Assembly (NCBI GenBank): GCA_033296885.1
Contig: MU863904.1
Span: 124,001-188,000 of the forward strand
Source: Triangularia verruculosa
Taxonomy: Eukaryota > Ascomycota > Sordariomycetes > Sordariales > Podosporaceae
Length of the DNA: 64,000 nt
Reading direction: 5' to 3'
This document shows positions 43,632 to 53,860 of the stretch, one piece after another. Every line of letters starts with the position of its first letter. Position 1 is the stretch's first letter. The translations under genes were made by a program, and so were the position numbers. The notes below the pieces were generated by a model, which saw only the letters and a program-made list of their open reading frames with translations, was not told where the DNA came from and ran no database searches.

Positions 43632-45530
43632 CCTATTCATTTTTCACTTTTTGGGAGTTGCGCCGGCGGGGGTGCAGCACACAGAGTGAGACAAAGCACG
43701 GGGCCGGACTGTTGTGTGAAGAACGGATCCAGTGAGCGTTCTGGATTTTAGCGCAACATAAGGGTCAATATCCGAGACCAGCGGCGCGCTGTTTGAGACG
43801 GTTCATTCTCTAGAGCGAAATCTAAAGTTCAAGTTCCTGAGCACGTTTGGTTTGGAGCATTCCCCGGCTCGGGTTTGGTACCTTGCACCGGCTGGTCTAG
43901 GGCATGATGGGAGCTCGCGAGGCACGAGGCTTGAGCGCCGATGGAATTCGGACGTGGGAGGCATGGTACAGGCTAACATCTATACTATTTCTCTGGGATC
44001 TTTGATCTTTATTTTGCATCTTACAAACTGCAAGGTAGGTACCAAAGCTAGGGCCATCAGAGCTGAAAGGGCTACTTTTGTATTATCTAACGTACGAACG
44101 CTTTCTTCTTACTATTCTATAGTCTGAAGGACATGAATGATTCAGATAAATAGGTACCACCGACATCGTTATTCCATGATACCTAAATATAAATCCGCCA
44201 ACATTACCGCCTCATACCTCCACCTTCATAGGTGGTCATGTTGCGACAGAGAGTGAAGCCGGGAACCGGGGAATGTGAGAGGGACTTACAAAGTCCTCAT
44301 CAAAGTCGACAGGAGGGTCTGAAAGATGCTGTCGACGCTGCCATGTGATCTGGCGGTGACATAGGTATTTATGTAGCAAGTTTTTGACAATCTACCAAGT
44401 GTTACCCTGACCAGGCAGGATAGACAAGGCTGATGAGGCATCGACAAGATTCGCTTGTGAGAGACATAGGTAGTTTTCCAACCCTTTTTCAATAGTAACC
44501 GTTTATGTCGAAACCTGAGACTTTAGACAATTATTAGCTACCTACAGGTAACCATTATCACGCCCCTTTTCCGGGGCCACCTGACTCGGGCCAAAAATAT
44601 CTTAGGTATCTACCCATTAAGGAATCGATGGAAGTAAAACCAGCCCGTCGTAAAACCAGCCGCAACACCTCAAATCCACTTAAATTCAATGATACACACT
44701 GGAGTACAATCAAGGCCGCATACGTTATCCCAAGCGCCCAGCTGGTTGTAATAAAAAGCGTCGGCGTGTCTCCCGAGGAGGCGAGGAGCAGCCAACCATC
44801 TCCCCCGCGAACAAATCAAGAGCCGAGCTGACCAGAAAAAGCTTGAATCCGTCACTAGGACACTTTCTCGTCTAGTCCTTTGCCGACCATCCGATATAGT
44901 AGCCCAGCTTCTGGGTTCTTCAAAAAGCTTGGCCGAGGTGCCGGATCACAAGCACGGTAGCGAACACGCAGGGGACGACAACCAATCCTGACAGACGGCA
45001 TGACCAGAATATAAACATCTCTCTCTTCGCCACGGGACTCGGTTGGTCCGAAGCTGTTGAATCGATAACAGCTGAGGACCGGCAGATGTCAGTCGCCCAA
45101 AAAGGGGGTCTGTGCCGTGGCAAAAGCCGACGACAGCAACGTGGTTGATCAGAATTAGGCCGCAGCCCTTCCCATCTCAGTCCTCTTCATCACTGGCCAG
45201 TCAAGTGATGAAGACACCATTCAATCCGGAACCCGGATAGTATCTGTGGGAGTTGGAACACGCCCCTGATTGGCAAGGGGTGAATTGCCGGCAACGCATG
45301 GTTGTCAAATAGGTGGGCAAAAGGTGGACGGTTCACCCCCGCATTTTAAATAGATGAACGGGCAAATAACGGCCATTTAGCATCTAATAGACAATCCTGG
45401 GAGACATATTACAGGACGGCACCTCTTCTTACTACCACGGCACAAACCAACGGCTCAACCCCAATCTAGGTATACTATGTTGGATAATCCAGAAAAGGCA
45501 AGAGGTTTTGGGCAGGTCAGGTGAAAAGGG

Positions 45531-45540
45531 TATATATAAT
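45531..45540 (+). promoter_or_regulatory. TATA box of the DUF1996 gene
   Basis: TATATATAAT lies about 120 bases before the ATG at 45663 and is followed by a C-run and a pyrimidine-rich leader, a strong-promoter arrangement in fungi. Confidence 0.5.
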
Positions 45541-45662
45541 CTTCCCATGTTGAAGCACCCCCCCCCCCCCAGTGGTGCTTCTCCTTTTGGTCTGTTCTGT
45601 CTACCATCATTCTTCACTCATTGTATCTTCAACGGTAAAGGGGAGAGGAAAAAAAGAAAATC

Positions 45663-46864
45663 ATGAAGTGGCTCGCCTTTTCCGCGCTTCTCGCGCCTTC
45701 CCAGGCCGCCTTGCGCTTCGGTTGCTCAACCCTGACCATCCAGCGTCTCGACCCCCTCGTCGAGCCCGGCGCGCTCCCCTCTGCCCATCTCCACCAGATC
45801 GTCGGTGGTGACGCCTTCAACGCGTCCATGAGCGGCGACATTGGCAACCAGGGAACCTGCACGACCTGCACCTTCAGCGAGGACTTCTCCAACTACTGGA
45901 CCGCCGTCATGTTCTTCAAGCACGCCAACGGCACCTACAAGCGCGTCCCCATCATGCAAAACACCGCCTTGCCCAATGGTATCAACGGCGGCATGACGGT
46001 GTACTACACGCAAAAGGACTTCAACTCCAACGGGAACGTCAAGATCACTTCGTTCCCGCCTGTAAGTTTCTGTTCTATACACCGACCGCTTCCATATGAA
46101 ACATCCATTAACAGTGTGAGTCGTAGGGCTTCCGCATGGTGGTCGGCAACCCAACCACCACCTCCCTCAGCGGCTCCCGCAACAACGTCGGGCTCAAGTT
46201 CGTCTGCCTCGAGAACAAGGGCACCCGCTTCCCCGAGCTCTCCGACTTCCCCACCAAGCCCTGCAAGGGCGGCATCATGACCGTCCACCACTTTCCCGCG
46301 TACGTTTCTTTCCCCCTTCCCCCTCCCCCATCCTTGACTAACCCCCCTTAGCTGCTGGGACGGCAAAAACGTCGACTCCCCCGACCACCAATCGCACATG
46401 TACAACACAGGCAAGGAAGCCTTCCAAGAAGCCGGCCCCTGCCCCGCCTCCCACCCGGTCCGCATGCCCCAAGTCGCCTACGAGACCCTCTGGGACACGA
46501 CCCAGTTCAACAACATGTGGCCTTCCGGCGGCGCTAATCCTTTTACGCTGTCGTATACCGACTCCAAGGGTTATGGCACGCACGCGGATTATCTGTTTGG
46601 GTGGAAGGGGGATTCGTTGCAGAAGGCGATGGATAACTCGTGCATGTTTAATGCTTGTGAGAATGGTCGGCCGCTCAAGTCGCAGGCTGTGGCGGCGATG
46701 AACAGGTGCACGATTAAGAAGATTGTTAATGAGGATACTGGTGATAGCTGTAAGTTGATCCATGATTCATGGGCAGGGGAAGAAGGGGAATGGGTGAATG
46801 GTTGCTGACTGTGATTGATGAAATAGGGCTTAAGGCTATGCCTGGACAGGCTGTTCACAGTTAA
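45663..46864 (+). CDS. secreted DUF1996 protein
   Basis: Four exons, 45663-46061, 46127-46299, 46352-46749 and 46827-46864, give 335 residues, with all phases matching. A signal peptide (MKWLAFSALLAPSQAA) precedes the DUF1996 domain. Its markers are LRFGCSTLTIQRLDPLVEPG, LHQIVGGDAFN, the paired Cys in GTCTTCTFSEDFSNYWT, a FPACWDGKNVDSPDH block rebuilt across intron 2, CPASHPVRMPQVAYETLWDT and DYLFGWKGDSLQKAMD. Fungal DUF1996 proteins are secreted, often abundant, some with a C-terminal WSC domain, absent here; the biochemical role is unsettled. The last exon adds only WLKAMPGQAVHS. Confidence 0.9.
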
Positions 46865-47639
46865 ATGTGTTGATGAGAGGAGAGATGATGGGGGAAGGGG
46901 GGGGGGGTTATGAGATTGTTATTAGGGTTCTAGAAAGTTGAACGGCGATAGTGGGGAGAGAGAGACAGGGAGAGAGAGAGATTGAAATACACTTTTTTGC
47001 TTTGGGTTCCCCTGATTTGTTAGATGAATAGGTAGGTAGGTACCGAGAAAGACTTTTGTGATTGATGTTTGCTCTGATGTCGAACCCACCCTGACCGGAT
47101 TTGCCTGGTTGCTCAAAACTTCACTGATACATCCTCGATAGCCCGTTGAAAGATCTGACGCCGATACAAATGTCTTGCTGTGTTGAGAGATACCTAAAGT
47201 AAATCTCCCTCATAAACTTGTGTAGTCGAGTCTAACTTTGCAAATGCCAATATGTGTAAGTCAGCTGCATAAGTTTATTCATGAAATATGAATTCGAATG
47301 ACCAAATTATGATGGTATGAGACTCCAACTTCTAGCTTATCGATAAGCAGGCAAGCCACGCGGCCTGGCTGTTTCCATGCTCTGTCTTCTCTCTCGTTGG
47401 TGAATGGTTGAACCACTCACGTTGCTCCAAGCCCTTGTGAGGCTGGAGAGTGCACATGACGCTAGGCCAAACAACTCCACAGAGCGTTGATTGGGCATGT
47501 GGTCAGAGCTTCACCTCAGCCAACTTCCATGCGATCCCCTCATCATCTGCTGACGCGGAATCAAACGTTCAAAAGACTCCATAATCGAGATACACGGCAT
47601 TTACTACCAGATATCAATCACGCCATCAGCTCCTCCGCC
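46865..47639. other. intergenic
   Basis: Spacer with a GA-rich run at 46,960-46,985 and a TAGGTAGGTAGGTACC word at about 47,032. No gene is seen; the frame from 47487 is continuous with the next gene but its upstream part looks non-coding. Confidence 0.45.
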
Positions 47640-48512
47640 ATGACCCAGATAAACCGCGCTCAAAGTTTGCCCACCCGGGCTTCCAGCCAAGCCACTGACA
47701 TCGAGGATCTTATCGAGGTCGAGCCCATGCCTATTGGGGATGATCCGCTGCCTCCTTACTCCCTCAACAGCCAGACCTCACATACGCTTGGCACTCCGGT
47801 TCCTCAGTCCAACACGAAATCTCCCCAGAACTCTATCCAGGAGCAACCCCAGGAAGATGCCTACAGCGGCCCACCTCGCCTGCACATCCTCGCCGCCGCC
47901 TGGGGAGGTGTAACCGTAACGCCGACTATCAAGTCCCTCATCCGCACCAGTCCTCCGCCCCCACATGGCGTCGGCTGCCAGATTCTCCAACTCGAGATGC
48001 GCAACATGCACAGCCTCCTCCAGCCCGATCCCGCTTCCGGCACCTACAAGGTTCTGAGCTTAGTCTACCGATACGACGGTGACGAATACCCCACCGTTCT
48101 GAACCTTCCCGAGAATATTCAGCCATCACTCGTCACCATCGCCAAACCTTCCCCTTCGTCTCAGCTGAGTGGTGCCAATCATGGGAACGGTGGCTATCGC
48201 GCTACGATATCACAGCCGTGGCGTTCCATCGCCTCGTCATCCTCCTCTTCGGGACCCAAGGTGGAGATATTGGCTGTGTTTTACGGCAAGAAGCGTATCG
48301 AACACCCGGCGGTTCTGGAGGAGCTAGCAAACTATTTTGAGGGACGCACACGGCAGATCCGCATGACCAATGCATTCTTCCGTGGGGACCCGTGGCCTTA
48401 CACGATAAAGTCCTGGACCGTGTATTTCCGCTTTGTGGGTTCGAGGGCGGGTGTTCAGGTGGTGACGGGGTGGGAGAACCAAGCTCTTGAGCAACCGTGG
48501 ACTCGAGACTGA
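47640..48512 (+). CDS. uncharacterised protein with two related beta-rich blocks
   Basis: A single exon of 290 residues from the ATG at 47640; the frame is open further upstream (to 47487) but that part is unlike protein. Residues 1-77 are disordered (Ser/Pro/Gln). Residues from 78, PPRLHILAAAWGGVTVTPTI, and from about 205, GPKVEILAVFYGKKRIEHPA, look like two versions of one block: a hydrophobic strand plus a turn, each starting a domain. Between them the protein is Ser-rich. The end, IKSWTVYFRFVGSRAGVQVV, is beta-rich. No signal peptide or membrane segment. The family is not recognised; it resembles uncharacterised fungal proteins with repeated cytoplasmic domains. Confidence 0.68.
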   Translation: MTQINRAQSLPTRASSQATDIEDLIEVEPMPIGDDPLPPYSLNSQTSHTLGTPVPQSNTKSPQNSIQEQPQEDAYSGPPRLHILAAAWGGVTVTPTIKSLIRTSPPPPHGVGCQILQLEMRNMHSLLQPDPASGTYKVLSLVYRYDGDEYPTVLNLPENIQPSLVTIAKPSPSSQLSGANHGNGGYRATISQPWRSIASSSSSSGPKVEILAVFYGKKRIEHPAVLEELANYFEGRTRQIRMTNAFFRGDPWPYTIKSWTVYFRFVGSRAGVQVVTGWENQALEQPWTRD

Positions 48513-48762
48513 TTGACGCTCTGGCATTGTGCCACCGTTCAAGGGCAGCACATGTGACAGCAACGTGCAGTTTGCCTGTCTTTGTGTCACTATGCTACGG
48601 TTTGTGTCAGCCGTTTTTGGCGAGGATGGCGTTGACAAGGCAGCATGTCATACCTCTGTCTTGTTTGATTCAAGGGTATAAGTGGGCTGAATGATGGGAG
48701 TTGCCTATGGTTCCATGAATGAGTTTTGTATAGGTGGCTAGTCTCATATAATCACTGGCACC

Positions 48763-49218
48763 ATGGCATCGGTATTTGCTTTGTTGTTGTTGTTGTTGTT
48801 CTTCTCCTCAGGCCAGGCTCACCTACAGCATAGAAGATGGGGGCCACCATCAGGCGTGTACACAAAAACACGTCTTCCTTTTACCATCATGGCGGTAGCA
48901 ACGCCAACCACAACTCCAGCAACAAGAGTGAGCGTCATTCCAATCGACGATGAGCCAACGACAACGACATCGAGAGAAAGGGTATCGGTCATTCCCATCC
49001 CAGACACCATCTGGACCACGGTCCCCATCGCCAACCTGACGGATCCCTTCTGCATCAACGTGGCAGCGCCTCATGAGGGGATTGGGAATCACTGCGTCTG
49101 TGAAAACGGGGAAACGCTGAGCATCATCCCGTACACGACGGGGGTGAACATGTCGGATTATCAACCGTGTGCGTACACGACTGTCGACCCGGAAACTACC
49201 GAGTCGACGGCACAATGA
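48763..49218 (+). CDS. small secreted protein
   Basis: A single exon of 151 residues. The signal peptide (MASVFALLLLLLFFSSGQAH) has an unusually Leu-rich core coded by repeated TTG. Thr/Pro-rich residues 45-90 contain a repeat of RVSVIPI (twice, about 17 residues apart), probably O-glycosylated. Four Cys (FCIN, HCVCEN, PCAY) in the C-terminal third could form two disulfides. It resembles small secreted proteins and candidate effectors, but no family is recognised. Confidence 0.68.
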   Translation: MASVFALLLLLLFFSSGQAHLQHRRWGPPSGVYTKTRLPFTIMAVATPTTTPATRVSVIPIDDEPTTTTSRERVSVIPIPDTIWTTVPIANLTDPFCINVAAPHEGIGNHCVCENGETLSIIPYTTGVNMSDYQPCAYTTVDPETTESTAQ

Positions 49219-49408
49219 GTATGGATTTTAGGGTCAAGGGAATTGAGATTGGAAGCTTTTTAGCTTTTTTTTTTTTTTTTCGTTTTGAATTCGTTGTATT
49301 AGCTATTAAAGAAAACAAAAAAATTACAAGTGGTAGTCGCTTTCGCTCGTGACCTTTGGTCCTCTCCTCCCCCAGACTTCGGCCATGTTCATATCTTCTC
49401 TCCCACTA

Positions 49409-50836
49409 TTATCTCATTAGCATTTGATTGTCTCGACTTGTTCTTGGGGCGGGGGGTGAGACTAACTCATCCTTGAGGTTGATATACGGCTCGGTAACCC
49501 CCTTTGCAGTATCGGGATTTCTGAAAATGACATTCTTTTTCTGTTTTTTTTTTCTTGTTAGCATTTCCACCCCCCCTTTTTCTTTTTTTGGAAGAAAAAA
49601 AACTCACCAAACCCAACGTAAGATGGATGCTCGCCGGCGCAACCTCGAGCTTCTCCTCCGCCTCCCCCCCGTTGATGAGAGAAACGATATTCCTCGCCGC
49701 CACACCGGCCTGCACCAACCCCGGCTTGGCCGCCTTGTGAGCGCCGCAGTCGTTGATATCCCCCACCGCGAAAACATTTTTGTGTCCTTCGACTTGCATC
49801 GTCGGGTGGACTTTGATGAAGCCGTTCAAGGGGTTGATCACGTCCTCCCCTAGCCCAGCGGTCAACCAACTGTTATTAGGTGTTTGGCCAGTGGCGGTGA
49901 TGACGAAATCGGCGGTGAGTGTCCGGCCGTCTTGGAGGTTGACTTTTGTTCTTGGGACACTGGTGAGAGGGAACCCAGCGGACGGAAGAATGACTCTGGT
50001 CCCGGTGATGAGGTTCACACCTAACTCAGAAAACCGGGATTTGACGAGGGTGGAGAGGGCGGGGTGGTATAGGGGCATGAGCTGGTCGCGGGAGTGGATC
50101 AAGGTGACGGTTTTGGAAGGGTAGATCTCGCGGAGGTCGCAGGCCATTTGGACGCCTACTGCGCCGCCTCCGATGATGATTATGGAGTTGGAGTGGGAGA
50201 GGGAAGATTGGTAGGATTGGAGGAAGGTGATGGAGGGGGGTTTGGTGGTGTGGTGGGGGATTGTGCCGGGAGGAGAAAGAGTTGTGCCGGTGGCGGCGAT
50301 GAGGTAGTCGTAGGGGAGGGTGGTGGAGTTTTGGTAGGGTCGATCGAGGAGGAGGGAGGGGGAGGGGGAAGAGGGGGGGAGGATGGAGAGGGCGGCGGCT
50401 TGGATTATGGAGTGAGATGAGGGAAGGGGGGAGTGGGAGAAGGTGGTGGTGTAGGGGATGAAGGACTTGTGTTCGTGGGAGGGGAGGATGGAGAAGCGAG
50501 GCTAGGGAGGGTTAGTTATGGGATAGAGAGGAGTGAGAGGGAGGGGCTTACGAAGGCGAATAAATGGTGGAAGTGGGAGTGTGGTTCGACTAGGAGGACC
50601 TTTTGGGAAGGGTTAATTTTTTGGTTGTTCGGATCTGTAAAATCAGGAGAGATATTCTTACACGGTGAGATGGTGGGAGTATGCTGGCTAGTTCTTTTGC
50701 TGTTGCCTGATAGGGGAGAACAAAGATGTCAGTAAGTGCCCCTAATTGGACCCTAACCCTGACGAGAGAAAACAAAACTGACCACTCCGACGTACGAGCC
50801 CCCAACGACCACGACGTTCTTTAGGCTCTGGCTCAT
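49409..50836 (-). CDS. AIF-like FAD/NAD(P)H oxidoreductase, second copy
   Basis: Five exons, 50783-50836, 50662-50706, 50552-50599, 49608-50501 and 49409-49540, give 390 residues; every junction is in phase 0. The FAD Rossmann motif VVVVGGSYVGV/ATAKELA is built from the first two tiny exons and VLLVEPHSHF from the third. IIIIGGGAVGVQMACDL is the NAD(P)H motif and FAVGDINDCGAHKAAKPGLV the second FAD block. The last exon (acceptor at 49541-49543) gives KKNVIFRNPDTAKGVTEPYI, typical of this family, and lies within poly-T DNA, so the exact join is less sure. It resembles the gene at 28,004 in domain order. No presequence. Quinone or other electron acceptors are inferred only. Confidence 0.8.
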
Positions 50837-51333
50837 TTTCTCTGCTGTGTCTTTTGCTGAGATGATATTATATCTCAGAAAATTTGGTGAAAACAATTAA
50901 AGAAGGATTGGTTGCTGTTTGTTCTAAGAGATGGTTGGAAGTTGGTGGAAGTGGAGCCAATGTTTTGGACTTGAGACTTGGACTGTTGTTGTGTTTACAT
51001 AGGTAGGTAGATGGGAAATGGTCTTGATGTGATGGAACTTTATAAGAACACGATCAAGATGGGAGCCTCTTCAAAATTAGAAATATATTATTCATGATGA
51101 CTGGGAGTCCCCGTGGTGGCTTAGATTCCCAAGCCTTGATCCCTTCCTCGTGTCCCATGATGCGGAGCGGCAAACCCGGGTGGGGCCGGCTTCGGAGCCG
51201 GGTTATCAGGGGTTAACTATTTACCGCAAGACAACAACCAATGCCGTGTGAGACCCCACCACGCGAAGAGCTGCGGTACTCATTGTTGCCGGCCATTCTT
51301 CACTAATAAGATTGATAAGATTGATTGTCAGCA
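50837..51333. other. intergenic
   Basis: Spacer with the AIF-like promoter and the 3' end of the 51,334 gene. No gene is seen. Confidence 0.5.
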
Positions 51334-52206
51334 TCATATTCCATCGATTTCAGCTCCATCACAAGGCCACTTACGCTTTTTCAAGTTGTCCCCAACATTC
51401 CCCAACCCGATCTTGTTCTTCACGGGCTGTTCCTCGATGATGATGTCCTTGCGCGCCTCCGAATTCTGCCATTCGATAAACTTCTCTTCATCGCCACGGG
51501 CAGGTGCACTGCCAAATGCGTCGTCGGGGTCCTCGGAATACCCCTCATAGACGCCCCCGTGGCTCGCACCTGTGGGCCCCCCTACTTCTTCGTAGCCCTC
51601 GTGGTGGGCAGATCCGTAGCCATTGGCGATTCTGTCGAACTGGAGGGGCTTGGGTGCAGGTCCGTCCCTGTAGTGTCTGATGACATCCTCGCAGACGATG
51701 GTAGGGTCCACGTACTTGCCACACGAGGGGGAGCCGTCGCAGTATGTGTTCCAGCCGATGAGAAGCACATCCGAGTGCACGGCGTTGTAGTAGATGTGCC
51801 CTGCCGGAGACCAGGCCGCGTGGTCGTCCATCTGCTGGATCATCTGAATGGCGGCCTCGTTGAGGATGGCCGAGCTGCAGGCTTTTCGCATGTAGCTCAT
51901 GTTGCAGATCCAGCCCACGACGTTCTCGCCGGTGGGATGGTTCGTTCTGCAGCGGACCTTGCCGCCCAGCTCGAAAATCTCCTCGCGGTTGTCACACCAG
52001 TCTTGTAGGCATTTGTGGACATGGCGGACTCTGGTTATGTTGATGTCGTTGGATGCATAGCTCGGCCTGTACAACGGGTATGTGATCTGGTCCGGCTTCT
52101 CAGGGGGCCTGGGGACCGATGGAGGGAGATGATGCTGCGCATCTACTCCTCCGGAGAAGAGTGCAGTCCCCGCAAGAAGCAACGGGCCTATTGATAATTG
52201 CTTCAT
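51334..52206 (-). CDS. secreted cysteine-containing protein, uncharacterised
   Basis: A single exon of 290 residues from the ATG at 52206, which starts a clear signal peptide (MKQLSIGPLLLAGTALFSGG). The frame continues 17 codons upstream, but that would put Pro/Ser-rich residues before the signal. The mature part has about 8 Cys (KCLQDWC, RC, WIC, AC, YCDGSPSCG, VC) in a 150-residue globular region including GWNTYCDGSPSCGKYVDPTI. A Gly/Glu-rich tail ends in KNKIGLGNVGDNLKKRKWPC. No family recognised; a fungal extracellular protein of the necrosis- or effector-associated kind is possible but not shown. Confidence 0.72.
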   Translation of the reverse strand: MKQLSIGPLLLAGTALFSGGVDAQHHLPPSVPRPPEKPDQITYPLYRPSYASNDINITRVRHVHKCLQDWCDNREEIFELGGKVRCRTNHPTGENVVGWICNMSYMRKACSSAILNEAAIQMIQQMDDHAAWSPAGHIYYNAVHSDVLLIGWNTYCDGSPSCGKYVDPTIVCEDVIRHYRDGPAPKPLQFDRIANGYGSAHHEGYEEVGGPTGASHGGVYEGYSEDPDDAFGSAPARGDEEKFIEWQNSEARKDIIIEEQPVKNKIGLGNVGDNLKKRKWPCDGAEIDGI

Positions 52207-52660
52207 CGAGATGGGAATGCCGGGAGATGGTGAGGAGCAGGATGAAAGAGGGATCAAGTGCAGAGGCAGCGGGAGAAGAAGGGCCTCTGGCGAGATTGGT
52301 CATCGGAAAGTCTAACAGCTGTTTTTGTCGCAGCCAGCCACAATCGTGCCAAAATGATAACGTGATAACGTGATAACTCAAAGTTGTCGCAACTGCGCCG
52401 TGGCGGTCGTGTGCATGAATGGCTAAACCTACCGCTTCTCGAGCTCCGGGGTTTTCTGCTGCCGGGGCTCAAACTCAGATAGAGGCCTGCTTTCCATCAC
52501 GGGGGGGGGGGGGCTTCCCTCTCTCACTTTCAGAGTTGTGAACCGGTGGCACATCCATACCTTCTCCCTCTTCCCTTTTGAGTTCAGGTGTCTTGCTGCC
52601 AGATCCCCGCCATCACCCGAGTCTCGACATTCTGTCATCGCCTCCGAAGAATCGTCAACA
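52207..52660. other. intergenic
   Basis: Divergent promoter between the 51,334 and 52,661 genes. It contains a run of about 13 G at 52,501 and a 10-base direct repeat ACGTGATA near 52,360-52,376. Confidence 0.4.
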
Positions 52661-53184
52661 ATGAAGCTCTCTGCCGCGCTCGTCGGTGTTCTCTGCAGCG
52701 CATTTGCAGCCGCAGCCCCAAGCTTGCCGAAAACTGGACTCGTCGCCAGACAGGGCGAGCCGGTGATGCCTGGGCCAGCTCGCGTACCTTCGCCTCTCAA
52801 GAGCAGCTGCAATAACGAGTGTCTGGAGAGAAACTACTTCATGGTTGGGTGTTCTCACGCACACCACTGGTCGTGTCTTTGCACGTACGTGGTTCCAATA
52901 GGCCTCGAGTAACATTTTGAAGGAGATGTGACGGCTGACTGGTGATCTAGGGAGTTCGATAACGGGGATTGGGATCTACCAAGCATGATCCAGCAATGCT
53001 TCCAACAGAGCTGCAACGGTCCCGAAGATATGTGAGTTCATCCTGTGCTTTTATCGTCACCGATATCGAAAGCTGACCTCCCTCTAGGAACTCATGGAGG
53101 GGGATCAAGAAAATTCACTGTGAGAAGGAGGCCCGGAGCATCGCGAAAACGGATGTTTGGGGAAGCTATCTGGCCAGGTCGTAA
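52661..53184 (+). CDS. CFEM-like secreted protein
   Basis: Three exons, 52661-52884, 52951-53031 and 53088-53184, join in phase 2 at both junctions and give 133 residues. A signal peptide (MKLSAALVGVLCSAFAAAA) is followed by eight Cys spaced C-x3-C-x9-C-x7-C-x-C-x17-C-x4-C-x15-C, which fits the CFEM pattern. CFEM proteins of fungi are extracellular or cell-wall proteins; in Candida they take iron from haem, and in plant pathogens some act at the host surface. No C-terminal GPI signal is obvious, so free secretion is likely. The domain is complete only after splicing both introns, so an ORF scan would miss it. Confidence 0.8.
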
Positions 53185-53860
53185 GGTGGAATCTGAGCCT
53201 CAATGAGGTCATTATGATAGAAAGGTAACTCGCTGGAGGATAGGTAATGAATGCTTTTTGTTACTACACATAATTGAGAGGGAAAAGTATGTGAAAAACA
53301 CAAATTCCGTGATTTGAAAACTCAATATAAAATCTCCCAAATACCATTGTCACTACACATGTTTCAATGCCTATGAGGCCAATAGCTGTGTTGGTGGAAA
53401 TTCCATTTACATCGTACCCATTAACTACGTACCTCGCTACATTTCTCTGATAATGGTATCATGAGGTCAATTGTGCGACTGTTTTCCTCAACCGTGGCGG
53501 AACCCGGACATCAATTCTCGTTACCAGATTCAGCCGTTAGCAGATAAACGATTTGATAACAGCTCGGGTGATCCTAATCGGTGGCAGCGACAGAACCAAG
53601 ATGCTCTGCTGGCTGGGCCAAGCCGTCTGGCGCAAACTTTGGTGGTCGGTCGTGTCTGATTGTGGCGTATCAAAGACAGACAGTGGCTTCCTGCCACCAA
53701 AAAGCTGTGGGTCATTACCATGCGGACCACATGCTCACTCACTCGCTGCTCAACCTTCTTCTCCTCATCAATTCCTTCTTTTTTTTTTTGACCTTCTCCT
53801 CTCTGTTCGCACTCTCGCCACACACGAGAACTCCTTTTTCCTAACCAACCATCATCAACC
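53185..53860. other. intergenic
   Basis: Spacer with two poly-T tracts (53,780 and nearby). Frames in it overlap on both strands and have no domains. Confidence 0.5.

Larger units (their letters stand above)
43547..45662. other. gene-free 2.1 kb spacer
   Basis: No frame here has a domain or linked exons. There are scattered AGGTA/TACCTA words (44,030-44,170, 44,540-44,620) and a run of about 11 C at 45,557. It holds the divergent promoters of the esterase and the DUF1996 gene. Confidence 0.5.
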
